The notes under the pieces were generated by a model. It saw only the letters and a list, made by a program, of their open reading frames with translations, was not told the origin of the DNA and searched no databases. Of a stretch of DNA of 64,000 bases, positions 49,175 through 59,390 are shown in pieces (position 1 is the stretch's first letter; every line of letters starts with the position of its first letter). A program made the position numbers and the translations under genes. Source of the DNA: Marchantia polymorpha subsp. ruderalis (Eukaryota > Streptophyta > Marchantiopsida > Marchantiales > Marchantiaceae); assembly GCA_037833965.1 (NCBI GenBank), contig AP031352.1, positions 11,698,501 through 11,762,500 on the forward strand, in the 5' to 3' direction.

Positions 49175-49520
49175 CAAATTTTCTCCATCTCAGGAAGCTT
49201 TCAGTGAAATGAGGAATGCCCCGCAAGCTCACTCGGTGACCCATTCGGGTTCAATCCGATCTCCACGTAAATTAACCATCCCTTCGTCAGCCAAACGGCT
49301 GGCAAGCCCGAGATGTGGAATTCTAGTCCCTGGGGGCGAAAAGGTCCAGCCCCGGGATTTGCTGACATGCATGCGTAGCGGGTACCCCAGGTAGGCTCGG
49401 GCGAAGGGCTGGGAAATACCTGCCATCCATGGCGGACAATCCACCATCCTTTTGGTCCCTCACCCGAAAATGGTGGTCAATTGACTTTCTCGGCAAATCT
49501 TCTCATCCTCAGGAAGCCAT
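49175..49520. other. GC-rich island bounded by imperfect direct repeats
   Basis: About 250 bases of GC-rich DNA stand in AT-rich surroundings. On the minus strand 49447-49229 is an open frame of 72 codons (MVDCPPWMAGISQPFARAYL... WTFSPPGTRIPHLG...) with coding-like composition but no family I recognise. CAAATTTTCTCCATCTCAGG at 49177 and CAAATCTTCTCATCCTCAGG at 49495 bracket the island like a diverged target duplication. It could be a captured gene fragment or an inserted small element. Confidence 0.35.
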
Positions 49521-50399
49521 TGTATTGAAAGGAAAACAGGTTGGATGTAGATCCTTTACCAAACTTCGGCTTGATGAGCTTACCTCAAAGCGAAGCAAAC
49601 CGACGAATGAACTCAATCTTGCGCGGATACGCCAATTGGTATCAGTTTGCCGGAAACAAATGCAGGGCCATCGCCTATTTGGCTTACGTCTTGCGTTCCT
49701 CCTTGGCCAAAATGTACAATAATAACTCATGCAAGCGAAGTAGTTATACATAACAAGCAAACTGCTTCGTTCCAAAGTATTAAGTGTGATTTTTAAATCT
49801 GTCCGCTAGTGATTGTTGTGGATCCCAAAGCAATGTATGCGAAATCTGAAAATTTCTTTGATGCTACCTAACGCCAGAAATAACTTTTTCTTACTATTTT
49901 TGCATCATAACTCACATGTGTTTTGTAACCCACATGCCAACTTCTTTGATAAGGGTATCTGACAAGTATTCCCTGATTTATTTTTAGTAATATCTGCAGG
50001 AATCATGATGGGTAAGATTGAGACATAAAGAAAATCTTGGATATCATAAAAAATTTATTTCTAGAGTTGTTCAAATTGAAGATAATGACATATGTTATGT
50101 TTATTCTTGTTATATCATCTTAATTACTATGATATGTAAGAGTGCTATCCACATAGATAGTCAAATGTTATTGCCATAACCACATAAATAGTCAAATATT
50201 AGTGGCTTCCACCACATGGCAAAAGAGATCTGTATATGCGGTAACACGATCGCGACAAGGTGATAATATGACATTATAAACTTCAAGCGCGATGCATCGA
50301 GAAGTAGCTCAAGTCTAATAATACTTAGATTTTTTTTTTATATAGTGTGTTCAAAATGTGGCTAGAATGGCTAAATTAAAATGGAATATCGTGTAAAGA

Positions 50400-52410
50400 C
50401 CAAAACTGATGATACTCCTTTGATCATTGTGACTCAAGAGTTTAATCCCGTGGAGCATAATTTGTTTCACTATGGACTATGATGCCACATATATGCCATA
50501 TACAATGAATATTAGTGATGTATAGGTTTTAGATAGTTCTTATTACATGTGTTATATTAGAGAATTCTTCAATATTTTTCGACATGAAAAAACTCGATAG
50601 TTATGGAGCATGTAGTGTTGAAATCATTATATCTGTTAAAATTCAAATATTTGATAGAGTCAAACATATATTTATCTCAAGTCAGATGTATTTATGATTT
50701 GAAATTCTTTATATTTCTTGAAATATTACATTGAAAAGTCTTTGAAAAGACCTCTAGAAATAAAATGTTTGAAATGATTATAGATGATGAGATTATGTTA
50801 ATAATATAAAAACATAACAATCTATATTAGCTAATGCACATTACAATATGTGATAAAATATTTAACAGCGTTATAATTAACGCTGTTAAATATTGAATTA
50901 ACTTGATTCATCTATTACTTTTTACTCTATGATACATGAATAACACAGATGTGATATTTTTTGCCAATAGTAGCTTGTTGTGGCAATAAGTTTTGTGAAC
51001 GTCATATCATGAACACGTTTAGAAACGTGTTTGGTGTTGAAATTCACATTTCAACACCAGAGATTTTTTGACATTCACATTTCAATAATTTTTTAATTTG
51101 CACATAATCACATCAAATAATCTTTTCCAAAATTTCATAATTCCGAAAATTATACTATTTATCATTTATTGATGATTATTCAAAATTTCTATAAATCTAT
51201 TTTTGATAAAAAAAAATTTAGGCTGAATTTTGAAGTTGAGTAGGAAATTTAGACTCCAAAAGTCCAAGTTTAAACTCAAATTAGACACAAGGTGAGATGT
51301 GTAGACATAGAAGCATGATGTATACTTCTGAAGAGTCTAGAAGTTAGTCTAAAGAGAATTATATCACTTGTCATCTCATTACAATTTATAAGCTTCTTAC
51401 AATTTAAACCAAAACAATGTTAGAAAAAGTGCATACTATGCTGAAACAATCTAATTTATCATATGAATTTTGAATTGAAACTATCAACATTAAAGTATAC
51501 ATGAAAGATTTTTTTTTCAATGCAAAATCATTTTTGATATTGTCTGAATTGAATCACAAACAGAGTATCGATTCAATTGTTTGATTGTACAATTTATCTT
51601 GTCATATTTGAGTAGAGTATGACCATCTTCTATCTACATTCAAAAAGTAGTATTTTTTTCTTGAATATGCAAGTGGTGTCAAGAATTATACACTCTTGGA
51701 TCCAGCGATGTGTAAGGTTTCACATTCATAAAAATTTAAATTTGTCAAACATATCAATGAAAAACTGAATTATTGATGACGTTTTGATATATTGCAAATA
51801 CTTATAATTTCATGAAAAAAGTCTAACATAATTTAGTGCAATGGGTTGATATAAAAATAAATTATGAGCTATATTGTCAAAATATATATGAGCTCAAAGA
51901 TGCACAGATCATTTAACTTCTAGACATGGTGAGAAACACACATCATTCAAGATTAAAATTTTCTTTGTATTATAAAATCCAACACCAATTTTTTTTTTTA
52001 TATTGTAAGTTTAAAATAGAATTTATGTGTAAATTTTTCTTTCTTGTAGTACAAAAGCTTTAAAAAATTTCTTATACCAAGTTCTTATATTAATATAAAA
52101 TTTTCATATAAATTAATATAATATATATAAATATAAATATAAATTTCTTATATATAATATAAATTTTTTTCATTATTTGAACCATTTTAAATGTATTGAT
52201 CAAATTATATGCATATAGATTCATGAGGTGAAATAAGTGGAGAAATGCAACAACAAAAATCAGAAAATTTTGAACATCTAGATGTGGTTTTTTATTACAA
52301 AAGCTCAAATTGTAGAAGAAACTATTATAGAACACGAATAAATTAATATTACTCTGGCTATGAGAAAAATAAATCATTTCCTTGGAATAGAAGATTTTAT
52401 ATTGAAACTT
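50400..52410 (+). mobile_element. ancient, heavily decayed copy of the same copia family
   Basis: Blocks collinear with the young element at 27603-34888: CTATGATGCCACATATATGCC (50477) with the gag/pol junction at 31089; TTATATTAGAGAATTCTTC (50551) with the protease region at 31182; ACAATGTTAGAAAAAGTGCA (51416) with integrase at 32037; GCAAGTGGTGTCAAGAATTA (51669) with 32304; and CTTGGAATAGAAGATTTTAT (52380) with RT near 33457. Spacing is conserved (932 versus 940 bp between the first and third blocks) until a deletion of about 400 bp before the RT block. Stops and frameshifts are everywhere and the copy is strongly AT-biased. LTRs were not found. Confidence 0.8.
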
Positions 52411-53852
52411 ATCACAAACCTTTGGTCTTAAAAAATGAAAGCATCTTGACACATGTCCTGCATAAGTCACATCATTAAGTTGAAATTTATTTTGGATATA
52501 TGGGATATCTTAATCAAAAGACCAATGATAATCAAAAGATTGCACCAAATGTTTTGTTTCTTGACTTTGTAGAAGTGAGAGACTTAAAAACCATCAAATG
52601 TACATTTGATCAAAACACAACTGAAAAAAGATATAACATTCAATTATCAGCTGGGAAAAGATGTTTTCAACAATCTTGCATATCAAGATTTAACATTTCG
52701 ATCAACATGACATGTATGATCTTTTAACATACTTAAGCTAGCTATCAACAATTAGCAAGTTTAGTAATTCATTCACAAGCATCAAGTAGAAGGTTATAGC
52801 TAAGCTATAATAAACTATCATTTGACAATGCAAACGCTGTCATATAACTCACATTATATGTGAATAATAAATTGCATTTTTTTGATATGATACACATACC
52901 TATGCAATTTGGATAGTTGAAAAACAAAAATAGAGTTTATTAGTAATTATTTTATCTCTCTACATGATTTTAATTCCACGTTTTGGTTACAGTTCAGTTT
53001 TAATTAGCTATGGTTTCCAGAAAATTGTATGTTATATTTTTTGAAAACCTCTTTTTGGAATAATATATTGTGAGATGCCGTGTATTGCCGGCAATCGCAA
53101 CAAGCTTCCCGTCAACATTCTAAACTTTGTTTGCAAGATGGCAAATTCTACTTTCATAATCTCCAATCCTCGCTTTTTCAGATTGGCTTATTCTTTGCTC
53201 TATTACCAATCTTGTTGAATATACAAAAAAATAGAGCATGCAAAGTCTCGCATTGTAGTGTTCGGAGGAGAGGAGGCTCGTTGTTATGATATAGGAGCGA
53301 TGGAGGTAAGCTACCGCCATTTGATAGTTCTCACGACATTATGTACCTTTTCAGCACTCGCGAGACCTTTTCACGTAGATGCATGAATAAACAATTTGAG
53401 CATCCAAGTGCATTGGAATCATGATGCTTGTTGGATTTCTTGTGTGGAACGTTGTAACCGTTCTGGTGTGTCTACTGAGTCTCTCGTTGCGACCACTCAA
53501 CGCAAATCTTACTGTGACAATTGCATGGATGATACTCGTAACCGAGATCTACAACCTTCGGGCTGACTCTCACTCAGGTTTACCTCTGATGGCTTTGCGG
53601 TAGCGCATCATGGTTCTAGAAGACTAGGATTCATCCTCACACTCATGTCCCAAACACCTTCTCTCACAAACTCTCCATGTATCGATCCAACCCACACACA
53701 AACTCTCATCACCTCACTTCCTTCACATAAACGCAAACACACGTTGATATTCCAAGATACTTAAAAACTTCACTCCTTCATTCCTGAAACAAGTCCTCAC
53801 ACATGACTCTCCAAACTTGCTTGAAAGGTGCTACTCTACCTTTCTATTTGAG
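52411..53852. other. spacer between copia relic and LINE
   Basis: AT-rich to about 53.05 kb, then mixed composition. 53640-53850 is rich in CACACAAACTCTCATC-like pyrimidine/A stretches and may already belong to the 5' end of the LINE, whose true start I cannot fix. No supported gene. Confidence 0.45.
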
Positions 53853-54682
53853 GATTTGAGGTTGTGGTGAACAGATTTTGCGTTAGCAAATTCTTTGCAC
53901 TGGAGTTGCAACTCAACCTGAAATTTTGCAGGCACATTTCACTCGGCTGGACGGAACTACCTGGAAAGTTTCAGACACAACGGGGGTGATTCAAAGCAGT
54001 TCTCAGGGTCGGAGTTTTGATTTGAGGTTGTGGTGAACAGATTTTGCGTTTGCAAATTCTTTGCACTAGAGTTGCAACTCAACCTGAAATTTTGCAGGCA
54101 CATTTCACTCGGCTAGACAGAACTACCTGGAAAGTTTCAGACCTAACGGGGATGATTCGAAGCAGTTCTCAGGGTCGGAGCTTTGATTTGAGGTTGTGGT
54201 GAATAGATTTTGCGTTTGCAAATTCTTTGCACTAGAGTTGCAACTCAATCTGAAATTTTGCAGGCACATTTCACTCGGCTGGACGGAACTACCTGGAAAG
54301 TTTCAGACCCAACGGGGGTGATTCGAAGCAAATCTCAAGGTCGGAGCTTTGATTTGAGGTTGTGGTGAACAGATTTTGCGTTTGCAAATTCTTTGCACTG
54401 GAGTTGCAACTCAATCTGAAATTTTGCAGGCACATTTCACTCGGCTGGACGGAACTACCTGGAAAGTTTCAGACCCAACGGGGGTGATTCAAAGCAGTTC
54501 TCAGGGTCGGAGCTTTGATTTGAGGTTGTGGTGAACAGATTTTGCATTTGCAAATTCTTTGCACTGGAGTTGCAACTCAATCTGAAATTTTGCAGGCACA
54601 TTCCACTCGGTTGAACGGAACTACCTGGAAAGTTTCAGACCCAACGGATGAGGAAAGAGTTTGAAGGAGTTCTGAGAATTGG
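53853..54682 (+). repeat. five tandem 5' UTR monomers of about 166 bp
   Basis: Copies start at 53853, 54020, 54185, 54351 and 54517 with GATTTGAGGTTGTGGTGAA and run through GTTGCAACTCAA, TTTTGCAGGCACATT and CTACCTGGAAAGTTTCAGAC. Adjacent copies differ by a few substitutions; the last diverges in its final 40 bases. The arrangement recalls promoter monomers of mouse L1. Confidence 0.95.
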
Positions 54683-54731
54683 AGGTTGTAGTTTGTATTT
54701 GAGAATGTGATTTTTCAGTGAACCATACAAG

Positions 54732-55466
54732 ATGGCATTTCAAGACAACCTTGCAAAACTTCTCCAAACGGTTCTAGAAGAACTGCAAGTGCTCCGTCAA
54801 GAATTCAAGGTACAAAATGCTGCTTTGATTGCTGCAAAGAATGAAATCCGGGAATTGAAGATTTCCCACAAAAGTTTTGAGAAGATCATGCTAGAAATCT
54901 CTGGATCAGTTGAAGACATCCAAGAGAAGGTTGGTTCCCAAGCTTCTACTGTTATTACACCTGGTTTCCATGAAGTGGTTGAAAGTCTAGAGATGAAAAT
55001 AAAGTCTTATGCCGAAGCCACCAAGTTTGCTCATATCTCTTTCTGTCAAGAGCAAGAGATTGAAAAGGCTAATCAATTTGCTCGTAGAAAGAATGTGAGG
55101 ATTTCTGGTCTACTTGAATCTGAGAAGGAAGAGGTGAAAAGTTTTGTTACCAAGTTTTTGGCTGAAACACTTCATGTTGCTAATCCGGATGTGGCTCAAG
55201 CTTTTCGCATTGGAACAATAGAAACCCAACCTCGAGCTATCATAGTTAAGTTCAATGACAAAACTCAACGTGATACGGCTTTAGCTAATAAAGCTAATCT
55301 CAAGAGACAAAGGATTTGGTTAGATCCCGATCTCACACTTCTACAAGTAGAGGCAAGGAGAAAAGAGCTTTCAAAAGTCAAAGAAGCTCAAGATGCAGGT
55401 TTTGTAGCTTTTCTACGTGATAGTCAAGCTGTTATCACTCAGAGGAGGAGACAATCATCAACCTAG
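54732..55466 (+). CDS. LINE ORF1 protein, L1ORF1p-like (coiled coil plus RRM)
   Basis: 244 intact codons starting ATGGCATTTCAAGAC 50 bases after the last monomer. Residues 1-70 form a heptad-patterned coiled coil (LAKLLQTVLEELQVLRQ..., then KSFEKIMLEISGSVEDIQEK). Residues 119-183 resemble the RRM of L1 ORF1p (KNVRISGLLE... AFRIGT... AIIVKFND), and 184-238 its C-terminal domain (RIWLDPDLTLLQVEARRKEL). L1 ORF1 proteins bind LINE RNA as trimers and act as chaperones. No CCHC zinc knuckle is present, although plant L1 ORF1 proteins usually have one. Neither a stop nor a frameshift occurs, in contrast to ORF2 starting 19 bases downstream. Confidence 0.9.
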   Translation: MAFQDNLAKLLQTVLEELQVLRQEFKVQNAALIAAKNEIRELKISHKSFEKIMLEISGSVEDIQEKVGSQASTVITPGFHEVVESLEMKIKSYAEATKFAHISFCQEQEIEKANQFARRKNVRISGLLESEKEEVKSFVTKFLAETLHVANPDVAQAFRIGTIETQPRAIIVKFNDKTQRDTALANKANLKRQRIWLDPDLTLLQVEARRKELSKVKEAQDAGFVAFLRDSQAVITQRRRQSST

Positions 55467-55484
55467 CAATCCAAGAGCTTGAGG

Positions 55485-58400
55485 ATGTTAATGTGAAATA
55501 TTAGAGGTCTTTCTTCAACAAAGTGTGTGAGTGCCGATCCGATTTGGAAGATGGCTGACATCATCAACATTGTGAAGACGTGGGAACATGAGAGCAACAC
55601 TATTGGAAAGATACCAGGGTTTACTTTGGTGGGATCCACTTGGAATCATGGAATCAACGAGGAGGAAGAGGCTATGGCGGTATTGCTACTCTCATCAGAT
55701 ATGAATTTCTACCTCTTATACACCTAGAAGGTCAGGATATTGAGGGTCAATATCATTGGCTTCATCTTGGATTGGCTGGAGTATCTTATAGTTATTTGGC
55801 AGTTTGTTACTTTGCACCATTGTCCATGCCAGTCTACTCTACACGCACTTGCAATCGGAGTCAACCATTTCCATCGACTTATAGGAGATGTTCTCAATTA
55901 TCAGAAAAAAGGTGAAGTTTTTTTGGTTGGAGATTTCAATGCGCAAATATGTTGTGCACAATTTACCCAAGTTAGTGATCTCTTGACTTTTCTCTCATTT
56001 GAAGAACTTGAAGATATTATGTGGTGTAGAAACTCTTCTGATACTTGTACAAATTCTTTGACAAAACACTTTCTAACCTTTGGAGCCACATGTAATTTGA
56101 AAGTTCTCAATGGTATATCTCTGTTTCCCAACTCCCTTTTCAATACGTGTTTTTCTCCTACAGGTGTCAGCACCATTGATTATCTTCTATCCTCAGCCCC
56201 TCATAGCTCTCTTATTTTGAAATTTGATATTCTAGAACCTCAGCTAGAGTCAGATCATGCACCTCTCTTATTTACTCTATTGTTATAAAAAACAATCTCT
56301 CTCTCTCCATGCCATTCTGTTTTAGCTTCTCCCAAATTTCATTTAGATCCTAGTAAGAAAGAGCAGTACATGTTACATTTTTAAAACCTTTTGACTCACA
56401 CTTCATGGAGCTTTGATCCACATACAGCGAGTGGGCAGTGAATAGAGTTGCTCAAAGGCACTGCTTCTAAGTTCTTTTTGCGGCACAAGGATCAAAGAGC
56501 TAGGGTGCTTCCTTGCAATGGATGGTTTGACTTGGATTGTAAGCAAGCGAGGATGAGATCAGTTGACAAGTCTTTGGATTTCCAAAGTCGGCTTATCTTG
56601 ACAAGGCTTTACAAAGACTTGGTGAAGTCTAAAAAAAGAGCTTTTTTGAGGACGAAGCAGGAATCCTTGACAAAGGAGTTGATGGAGAATCCCAAATCCT
56701 TTTGGAGATGGTTAGCTGTAAGGTCTTTGAAACCTACTCTTGATCCCAAGAGTTTGATTGACTTTGCTGAAAAGCTTTATTTCTTTCCCAACGCTGCATC
56801 AATGCCTTGTTCTGAAGGAACATCAGGCTTATTTTCTCAATCAGAGGTGATGACTCAAGGTTAGAAAATTAGCAAATGGTAAATCGAAGGATTTGAATGG
56901 TCTCTCTATTGAACTTTTGAAGTGGAGAGGAGATGATATTGGACCAAGACTCACCAAAGCGTTAGAGAATGCAGCTCTGTATGGTTTTCCTTCAGCTTGG
57001 TCAATACGGAAGATTGTGCCTATTCACAAGTCGGGAAGGAAGTACTTGGTGACAAACTATCGCACTATCATGGTGGGTAGTGTTTTTGCCAAGTTGTTTG
57101 GCAAATTGGTGGAGTCAAAGTTGAGCATATGAACTGAATTTCATCGAAAGAGAGCGCGGTTTCAAGCAGGCTTTCGCCCCACATACAACACCATTGACCA
57201 TATTTTGGCTTTGCGTGTTTTATGTGAGAAGTCGAAGAGCAACGGCAAAGCTTTGTTTTGCGCCTTCATTGATTTTAAGAAAGCTTTTGACACCGTACCT
57301 CGTGAGCTATTATGGGAAAGGCTGCAAGTCATTGGAGTACCATCAGATCTTCTAGCAGCTGTGGCTACGCTTTACCAATCTGTTCGAGCCAAGATCTACA
57401 CTTCTCAAACTGAAGAGGTTTTGAGTACCATTGGAGTGATTCAAGGTTGTACTCTCTCTCCTACTCTATTTGGAGTTTTTATAGATGATATCAAAGAGTG
57501 GTTGGAGGCATGTGATAATGAAGGTGTCAAGCTTGAAAACTTTGTTATCAAAGCTCTATTGTATGCAGATGATATAGTATATGATATTTTATGATATTAT
57601 ATTACTAGCACGTGATGCAATTAGCTTACAGAAACACCTATACACTTTGGCTAGCTTTTGTACCCAGAATCAGATGAAGGTAAATATAGAGAAGTCCAAA
57701 GTCATGATAGTGGGCACTAGATCCAAGTTTTCCTTCTATTACCAGGATCTACAATTAGAAGAGGTGAAGAGTTACAAATATCTAAGCATTGATTTTTCTA
57801 ATGATTATAGTTGGGCACTGTGTGTGCAAAAGAGAGTAGAAGGTGGTTACAAAGCTCTATATTCATTGCTAAATTGGTGTAGAAGGGCTCATTTTGTGTC
57901 TTGGAGTCTTAGGAGATTTTGGTTCAGAAGCTTAGTGTTGCCGGTAGTATTGTATGGAACCCAAGTGTGGGGTCCTGGTTGTAAGAAGACAGGTTGAGAG
58001 CGTGTGGAGAGAGTGCAAAAAATATTTCTACAAGAAGAATTGGGTGTGAGTAACCAAACCTCATATGCTATTCTTCTTGCGGAAACAGGTTGTTTACCTC
58101 TAGAGGCTGAAGCTCTATACTTGACCATCACTTACATCACAAGGGTGAGATCTCTTGATGCTTCTCGCCTTCCTCCTTAGGCTTTGAGTGCCACATGTGC
58201 CAAAGGATGGTTAGCGGATGTGATAACTTGGTCTTTGAGGTGGAATGTGACGGAACGCAATTGGGACCTACAACCTATAGCACTACGTGAACATCTAAAG
58301 GAGTAGTTTCTGAACATTATTTGGAGCAAGCGCGGCACCAAGATGCAGTTTTATCAACTTCATGTGAATCCTATGCTTGTTTATTGTGAACATAATTACC

Positions 58401-58714
58401 TACTTGTAGAAATCTCTACTTCCTTACGTCATATTATTGCTAGGCATAGAACTTGATCTCATAGGCTTGGAATTGAGGAAGGACGTTGGCTTAATATTGA
58501 TAGGAGTGAACGAATTTGTAGGCTATGTGATGGAAGAGAAGTTGAGGATGAAGAGCATGTATTTCTTACTTGTACTAGATATACAGAGATTAGAGTGTCT
58601 CATAATATAGATGTAGAGAATTTTTATTCTTTGTTACAGTTAGTTCCTTTGGATATAGGTTGTTATATTAGGGACATTATTAGTTATCATTCTAGTGCTC
58701 TTGGCACTAGCTAG
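55485..58714 (+). pseudogene. LINE ORF2: APE endonuclease, reverse transcriptase, C-terminal zinc motif
   Basis: ORF2 starts at ATG 55485 (MLM then TGA at 55494 where a Trp codon before NIRGLSS is expected). Endonuclease motifs: GYGGIATLIR (about 55664, shifted frame), GDFNA (about 55929), TIDYLL (about 56175) and SDHAPL (about 56251); the segment that should carry the catalytic glutamate near IVKTWEHESN appears deleted. RT: PIHKSG (about 57020), FIDFKKAFDTVPRELLW, GVIQGCTLSPTLF and the catalytic YADD at 57562-57573. A short duplicated insertion directly after YADD shifts the frame at about 57580. Further stops occur at 57130, 57995, 58178 and beyond. Near the end RICRLCDGREVEDEEHVFLTC-like spacing gives a CxxC...H...C motif (about 58518-58575). 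TAG at 58712 ends the frame. Confidence 0.87.
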
Positions 58715-58810
58715 GGATTGGCCTTTGAGGTCTTTTCCCTTGTTTGTGGCTGTCGCTTGTATTGTGTTTTTCAGCCTTTTGACCCTTTGGGTCCCCCGAG
58801 CTTGATCTAT

Positions 58811-58831
58811 TACCATTTACCATTTACCATT
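58811..58831 (+). repeat. LINE 3' tail, TACCATT x3
   Basis: Three perfect TACCATT heptamers close the element after a short 3' UTR. L1 elements of seed plants normally end in poly(A); a tandem heptamer tail is a recognition signal more typical of other LINE clades. Confidence 0.8.
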
Positions 58832-59390
58832 ATCTATTTATACTTCTTGAGAAGTTACCATAGTAACATGTGGTAATTTCTCCTAACTTACTTTTACCTA
58901 GTTAAGTTTGACTAACCCTCTTTATGTGACAACATGCCATTGGCCTAGCTAAACCTTCTAGAAGTTTCCGGAATTCAAGGTTGAGGTGGCGACATGCCAT
59001 TGGAAACTTTTAAACTTCTACAAGCTTCTTAGCCACTAAGTCAACACTAGACTTAGTCTAGCCAATCATCTTTCATACATTTTAGTCTAACCAATCAAAT
59101 CCAAGCTTTTAGTCAAATATCTAATCCCTTGGAATTTAGAACTTTTGTATAAGACAAATTAGAAGTGCTCACCCCTTGTAAAAGAAAAAATAGAAGTGCT
59201 CACTCCATTCTTCTAGAACTCCGCTAATCACACCCGCCAACTATAGACATTGTAGCTAAACTTAGTTATGAATAGATAAACTTAGTTATAACTAACTAGT
59301 TTAGTCATAACTAGCTAGACTTAGCTACCCCTTGGCTAATCATCCTTAATCACTTGACCACTTCTTAGACTTAGTACATATGTGCAACAC
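58832..59390. other. spacer between LINE and second copia relic
   Basis: No gene. It contains repeated short motifs, ACATGCCATTGG at 58933 and 58992, and CTAGACTTAGTCTA / TTAGTCATAACTAGCTAGACTTAG runs around 59040-59320, perhaps the degraded leader or LTR of the following copia relic. Confidence 0.4.

Larger units (their letters stand above)
53853..58831 (+). mobile_element. LINE (non-LTR retrotransposon) with 5' monomers, ORF1 and broken ORF2
   Basis: In order: five tandem 166-bp monomers, a 50-base linker, ORF1 (54732-55466), an ORF2 with endonuclease, RT and C-terminal CCHC-type region (55485-58714), a ~95-base 3' UTR and a TACCATT x3 tail. The order and motifs identify an L1-like LINE. 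ORF1 is intact while ORF2 has several stops, frameshifts and a missing endonuclease segment, so this copy is not autonomous. The 5' boundary could lie up to 200 bases further left and no target duplication was identified. Confidence 0.88.
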
